Below the pieces are notes generated by a model. It was not told the DNA's origin. It ran no database searches and worked only from the letters and a program-made list of their open reading frames with translations. Positions 60,831 through 64,000 of a DNA stretch of 64,000 bases are shown here, one piece after another (positions within the stretch are counted from its first letter, which is position 1; the number at the start of each line of letters is the position of its first letter). Origin of the DNA: Tricholoma matsutake (lineage: Eukaryota > Basidiomycota > Agaricomycetes > Agaricales > Tricholomataceae); contig AP026542.1 of NCBI GenBank assembly GCA_026075535.2, positions 6,324,001 to 6,388,000 of the forward strand. Reading direction: 5' to 3'. The position numbers and the translations under genes are program-made.

Positions 60831-61267
60831 TATAAGGGCAACCTTAGAGGCCACTTAATTAGTGGACTAGCAAAGGGAAATCTGAAGTTAAAATTATGGT
60901 ACATATTACAGGGAGTGGGGGTGCACCTACCAAAGGGAAATCTGAAGAGAAAACTCTAAGGATCCCTTTGCCAATGCCCAGTATATGTGAAGATTGCAAA
61001 AATCAAATAATAGCCTAAAAATAGAAACAACATAGATAGGCAGATCAAGGCTGCTGAATGACATCATACCAAGGGATAGATGTCGGAAAGGGTACTCCAC
61101 CTCTAAATATAAAACTGTCAACATGCACAAATGTGATAGAAAGAGAAATTAGTAATAAAATAAGGAAAAATTGAAAATGAAGAATAGGAGGAAATGAAGT
61201 GAGGAGAAATATAGGATGAATGTAAAAAATAGGAGAAACACATGGGGCACCCCCTAGTTCCCTTACA
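60831..61267 (-). repeat. 3' LTR of element 6
   Basis: A 437-bp LTR (minus strand TGTAAGGGAACT...GCCCTTATA). It is slightly longer than in element 4 because of a short insertion near 60850 (GGCCACTTAATTAGTGGACT, itself palindromic). Confidence 0.88.
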
Positions 61268-61270
61268 TCA

Positions 61271-61535
61271 CCCCCTCTCTAAGATGCATCACCCTGATGG
61301 ATTCAAAATTGCATATGACCAAAGTCAGTGACTTGAATGTGACATGCAGCAGTGTGCCATTGGTGGAATTCCTTGACTAACTGAGGAGCATTCACATCAG
61401 ACTCCTTGACCCATGAGTTCTCCTCATACCCATAACCCTTCCAGTGCACCAAATACTGGAGTTTTCCTCGATGCAACTGGCTGTCCAAGATTGACTTGAC
61501 TTCATACTGGGGTTCTCCCTCGATCACTGTAGGAG
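61271..61535 (-). pseudogene. element 6 pol, chromodomain end
   Basis: A chromodomain (YEVKSILDSQLHRGKLQYLV, WKGYGYEENSW) continuous with the integrase before the solo LTR landed between them. It ends just before the polypurine tract. Confidence 0.85.
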
Positions 61536-61539
61536 GCGG

Positions 61540-61954
61540 TGTAAGGGGACTAGGGGGTGCCCCATGTGTTTCTCCTATTTTTTACGTTCATCCTACATTT
61601 TTCCTCACTTCCTTTCCTTCTATTCTTCATTTCTCCTTATTTTATTACTAATTTTCCTTTCTATCACATTTGTGCATGTTGACAGTTTTATATTTAGAGG
61701 TGGAGTACCCCTTCTGACATCTACCCCTTGGTATGATGTCATTCGGTGGCCTTGATCTGCCTATCTCTGCCTTTTCTATTTTTAGGTTGTTATTTGATTT
61801 TTGCAGTCTTCACATATACTGGGCATTGGCAAAGGGGTCCTTAGAGTTTTCTCTTTGGATTTCCCTTTGCTAGGTGCACCAATCCCTGTAATATGTACTA
61901 TAATTTTAACTTCGGATTTCCCTTTGCTAGTCCATTAATTAGGTTGCCCTTATA
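61540..61954 (+). repeat. solo LTR in antisense orientation inside element 6
   Basis: A 415-bp LTR of the element 4/6 family, TGTAAGGGGACT...GCCCTTATA, with no internal region. Flanks GGCGG and GGTGA are a weak target duplication (3 of 5). Together with 60831-61267 it forms a large inverted repeat of about 415 bp arms. Confidence 0.85.
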
Positions 61955-64000
61955 GGTGATGGTGGATGTGAATGGTGTCCTTGGAATGGATCTGGGGGAG
62001 CTGGAAGGAGTTTGATGACATGGAAGACCAGGTGGAGTCTGGACATGGAGGCTGGGAGGTGCAGACAATAGGCATGCATTCTAACACACTTGACAATGGG
62101 GAAAGGTCCCAGGAAGTGATGGGTGAGTTTCTTGGATGGACATGTGGTGGAGATGTCACTGGAGTCAAGATAAACTCAATCACCAATCTTGTACTGAGGG
62201 GCTGGAGAATCACATTGATTGTAAAAGCATGCCATGTTGTCCTTCACCTTTGCTAAGGCTGCCTTTGCCTCCTCCAAGCTATCCCTCATGTGTTCTGTGA
62301 AGTCATTCACCATCTCAATGTGTGAGGAAGTTTGGCGAGGTTCAAATCCCATGTGTGGATGCCATCCAGTGTCTAAGAGGAAAGGGGTCTGTTGAGTGGA
62401 AGCATGGACATGGTCGTTGTATCCAAACTCAGCCAAGATCATCCCAATTGTCCTGGCACTCATTGATGAAGATGTGGATGTACTGCTCCAGTTCCTGGTT
62501 GACCTGCTCAGTCTGGCCATCAGTTTGTGGATGATCAGTGGTCAAAGCAAGGAGTTTGATCCCCAGAAGTTGGTACAGCTTGCAAGTGAACTCTGCCACA
62601 AACTGAGGGCCACAGTCAGAAAGGAAAGCACCAGGAAGTCCATGTAATTTCCACACATGGTGGAGATAGAGTTGGGCAGCACCCAGGGTGCTGACAGTGG
62701 TGTGAGTGGGAATGAAGTGAGTGCGTTTCCCCACTGAATCAACTGTGCACATCACCACATCAAACCCATTCAACTCTGGCAACTCCACCACAAAGTCAAC
62801 ACTGACAACATCCCAATGACTCTCTGGAACAGGAAGAGGGTGTAGCTCACCAATGGGTTTGTGACAAGAAATCTTGGTGCATAAGCAAAGGTCACAAGTA
62901 TGACAATACTGACCAATGAGCCATGACATTTGTGGCCACCAATAATTCCATGAGGTGAGCTCCAAGGTCTTCCAGCATCCACAATGACCAGCAATCTGTG
63001 AGTCATGGTGTTGGGATATGATGCACCAGTGAAGGTCTGGGTTGTTGGGGACATAGATGTGATCCCTGAAATACAACAAGTCCTCCTTTTCAGTCTACTC
63101 TGCTGCATGCAAGGAAAGGGTGGATCCCTTTCTCAGTTCTTTAACAGCTTGGGCAACAACATCCTTGTGTAAACCACTATGGTTTGTGCAATGAATGTTG
63201 CATAGGATGTCCCGCTCCTCACCCTGGGGTGTGATGCCTTGCAGTGCCTGAATGGTGAACAGGTCTGACTGCAATGACACAATGTTTTGATTGTCATCAC
63301 TGCCATCCCCATGGTCTGCATGTCAGGAGAGGGCATTGGTCTTCCCCATGCTGTGACCCAGATGGTGGTGCAAAGAGAAGTCGAATCTGGATAGATACAG
63401 GGACCAATGAGCTTGACGATGGTTCAATTTCTTGGCCATCATAAAGTACTCGAGATTCTTGTGATCCATCCAAATTTCCACCTTGTGTTGGGCACCCTCA
63501 AGGAAGTGTTGCCATTCCTCAAGCACGTGCATTATTGCCAACATCTTCTTGTCATGGATCTCATAGTTTTGCTTCACAGCACTAAGGCTTTTGAAGTAGA
63601 ACACAATAGGATGCCACTTCTGGTCCTCTGGAGACTGCTGAGACAACATGGTGCCCATCGCAAAGTCAGAACTGTTGGCTTCTACATGGAAAGGGCGTGA
63701 ATTGTCAGCAAAGGTAAGAATGGGAGTGGAAGTGACCATCTCCTTAAGCTTTTTGAACACCTCCTGTTGTGCATTATCCCACCTCCATGCCTCCTTTCCT
63801 GTCAAGTCAAACAGTGGTTGTGCATGATGTGAGAAATTCTTGATAAAACACTGATAGAAATTGATGAAGCCCAGGAAAGGCTGCACCTCTTTCTTGTTCA
63901 TGGGTGTTGGCCAAGCCGTGACCCCATTCACCTTGATAGGATCCATCTCCACCTGGCCCTCTGAGATAATCAGGCTGAGGTACTCAATCTTGGTCTTCTC
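61955..64000 (-). pseudogene. element 6 pol: integrase, RNase H, RT (partial)
   Basis: On the minus strand from the edge: RT thumb and connection (VTAWPTPMNKKEVQPFLGF about 63920), RNase H (FRVEANSSDFA-type, about 63690), integrase finger (CHTCDLCLCTKI about 62910), core (SVDFVVELP about 62795; SDCGPQFVAEF about 62615; TDGQTEQVNQELEQY about 62515). Breaks occur near 63320, 63090 and 62430. At two positions where element 4 has TGA this copy has CAA. Catalytic-core Arg and His residues are often changed to Cys, Gln or His by CpG transitions. Confidence 0.85.

Larger units (their letters stand above)
60831..64000 (-). mobile_element. element 6: Gypsy chromovirus, same family as element 4, runs off the right edge
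   Basis: The 3' part of an element: LTR (60831-61267), polypurine tract, chromodomain, then integrase, RNase H and the start of RT to the window end. It matches element 4 in gene order and, by eye, in most residues, with many CG to TG/CA changes. An antisense solo LTR of the same family interrupts it at 61540-61954. The 5' end and target duplication lie outside. Confidence 0.9.

Overview
This window comes from a nuclear chromosome of a filamentous fungus, most likely a basidiomycete (Agaricomycete). The evidence is intron-dense host genes with 47-62 bp introns, fungal gene families (CTR9, mitochondrial Hsp70, dynactin p25, cytochrome b2-type dehydrogenase) and abundant Ty3/Gypsy chromodomain retrotransposons. 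I cannot name the species from sequence alone.

Layout. (1) 376-8556: a complete but decayed Gypsy chromovirus (element 1, + strand) with LTRs, a 5-bp target duplication, gag, pol and two extra open regions between pol and the 3' LTR. (2) 8562-10668: non-coding DNA with a hAT-type fold-back MITE. (3) 10669-36385: a Russian-doll nest. The outer element 2 (- strand) is broken by element 4 (-, 13234-19255), which landed inside the reverse transcriptase YLDD codons. It is also broken in its leader by element 3 (+, 22280-35495). Element 3 carries a second MITE in its own leader and a different Gypsy family, element 5 (-, 24466-31665), between its gag zinc knuckle and protease. Target-site duplications support every junction. 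(4) 37196-53659: a compact island of seven apparently intact host genes: CTR9, an HSL-type alpha/beta hydrolase, an APH/ACAD10-like kinase, SSC1-type Hsp70, dynactin p25, a TMEM70-like mitochondrial protein and a cytochrome b2-type dehydrogenase. (5) 53858-55999: two nearly identical 980-bp Mutator-like elements in opposite orientation. Each has a perfect 9-bp target duplication and carries a helicase fragment. (6) 56000-60830: CpG-poor sequence with little recognisable coding content. (7) 60831-64000: the 3' part of another Gypsy copy (element 6, -, same family as element 4), containing an antisense solo LTR and leaving the window on the right.

Two themes run through the repeats. First, decay is driven by loss of CpG. 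The premature stops I examined in elements 1-5 are nearly all TGA, usually where a relative has Arg, and LTR pairs differ mostly by CG to TG or CA. Second, the elements keep mechanistic signatures: Tf1-like self-primer complementarity in elements 1 and 4, a tRNA-like primer site and an in-frame -1 slippery heptamer in element 5, and small transmembrane reading frames placed like env genes in elements 1 and 5. The host genes work in general cell functions (transcription elongation, mitochondrial protein import and respiration, dynein cargo binding). They form no single pathway.
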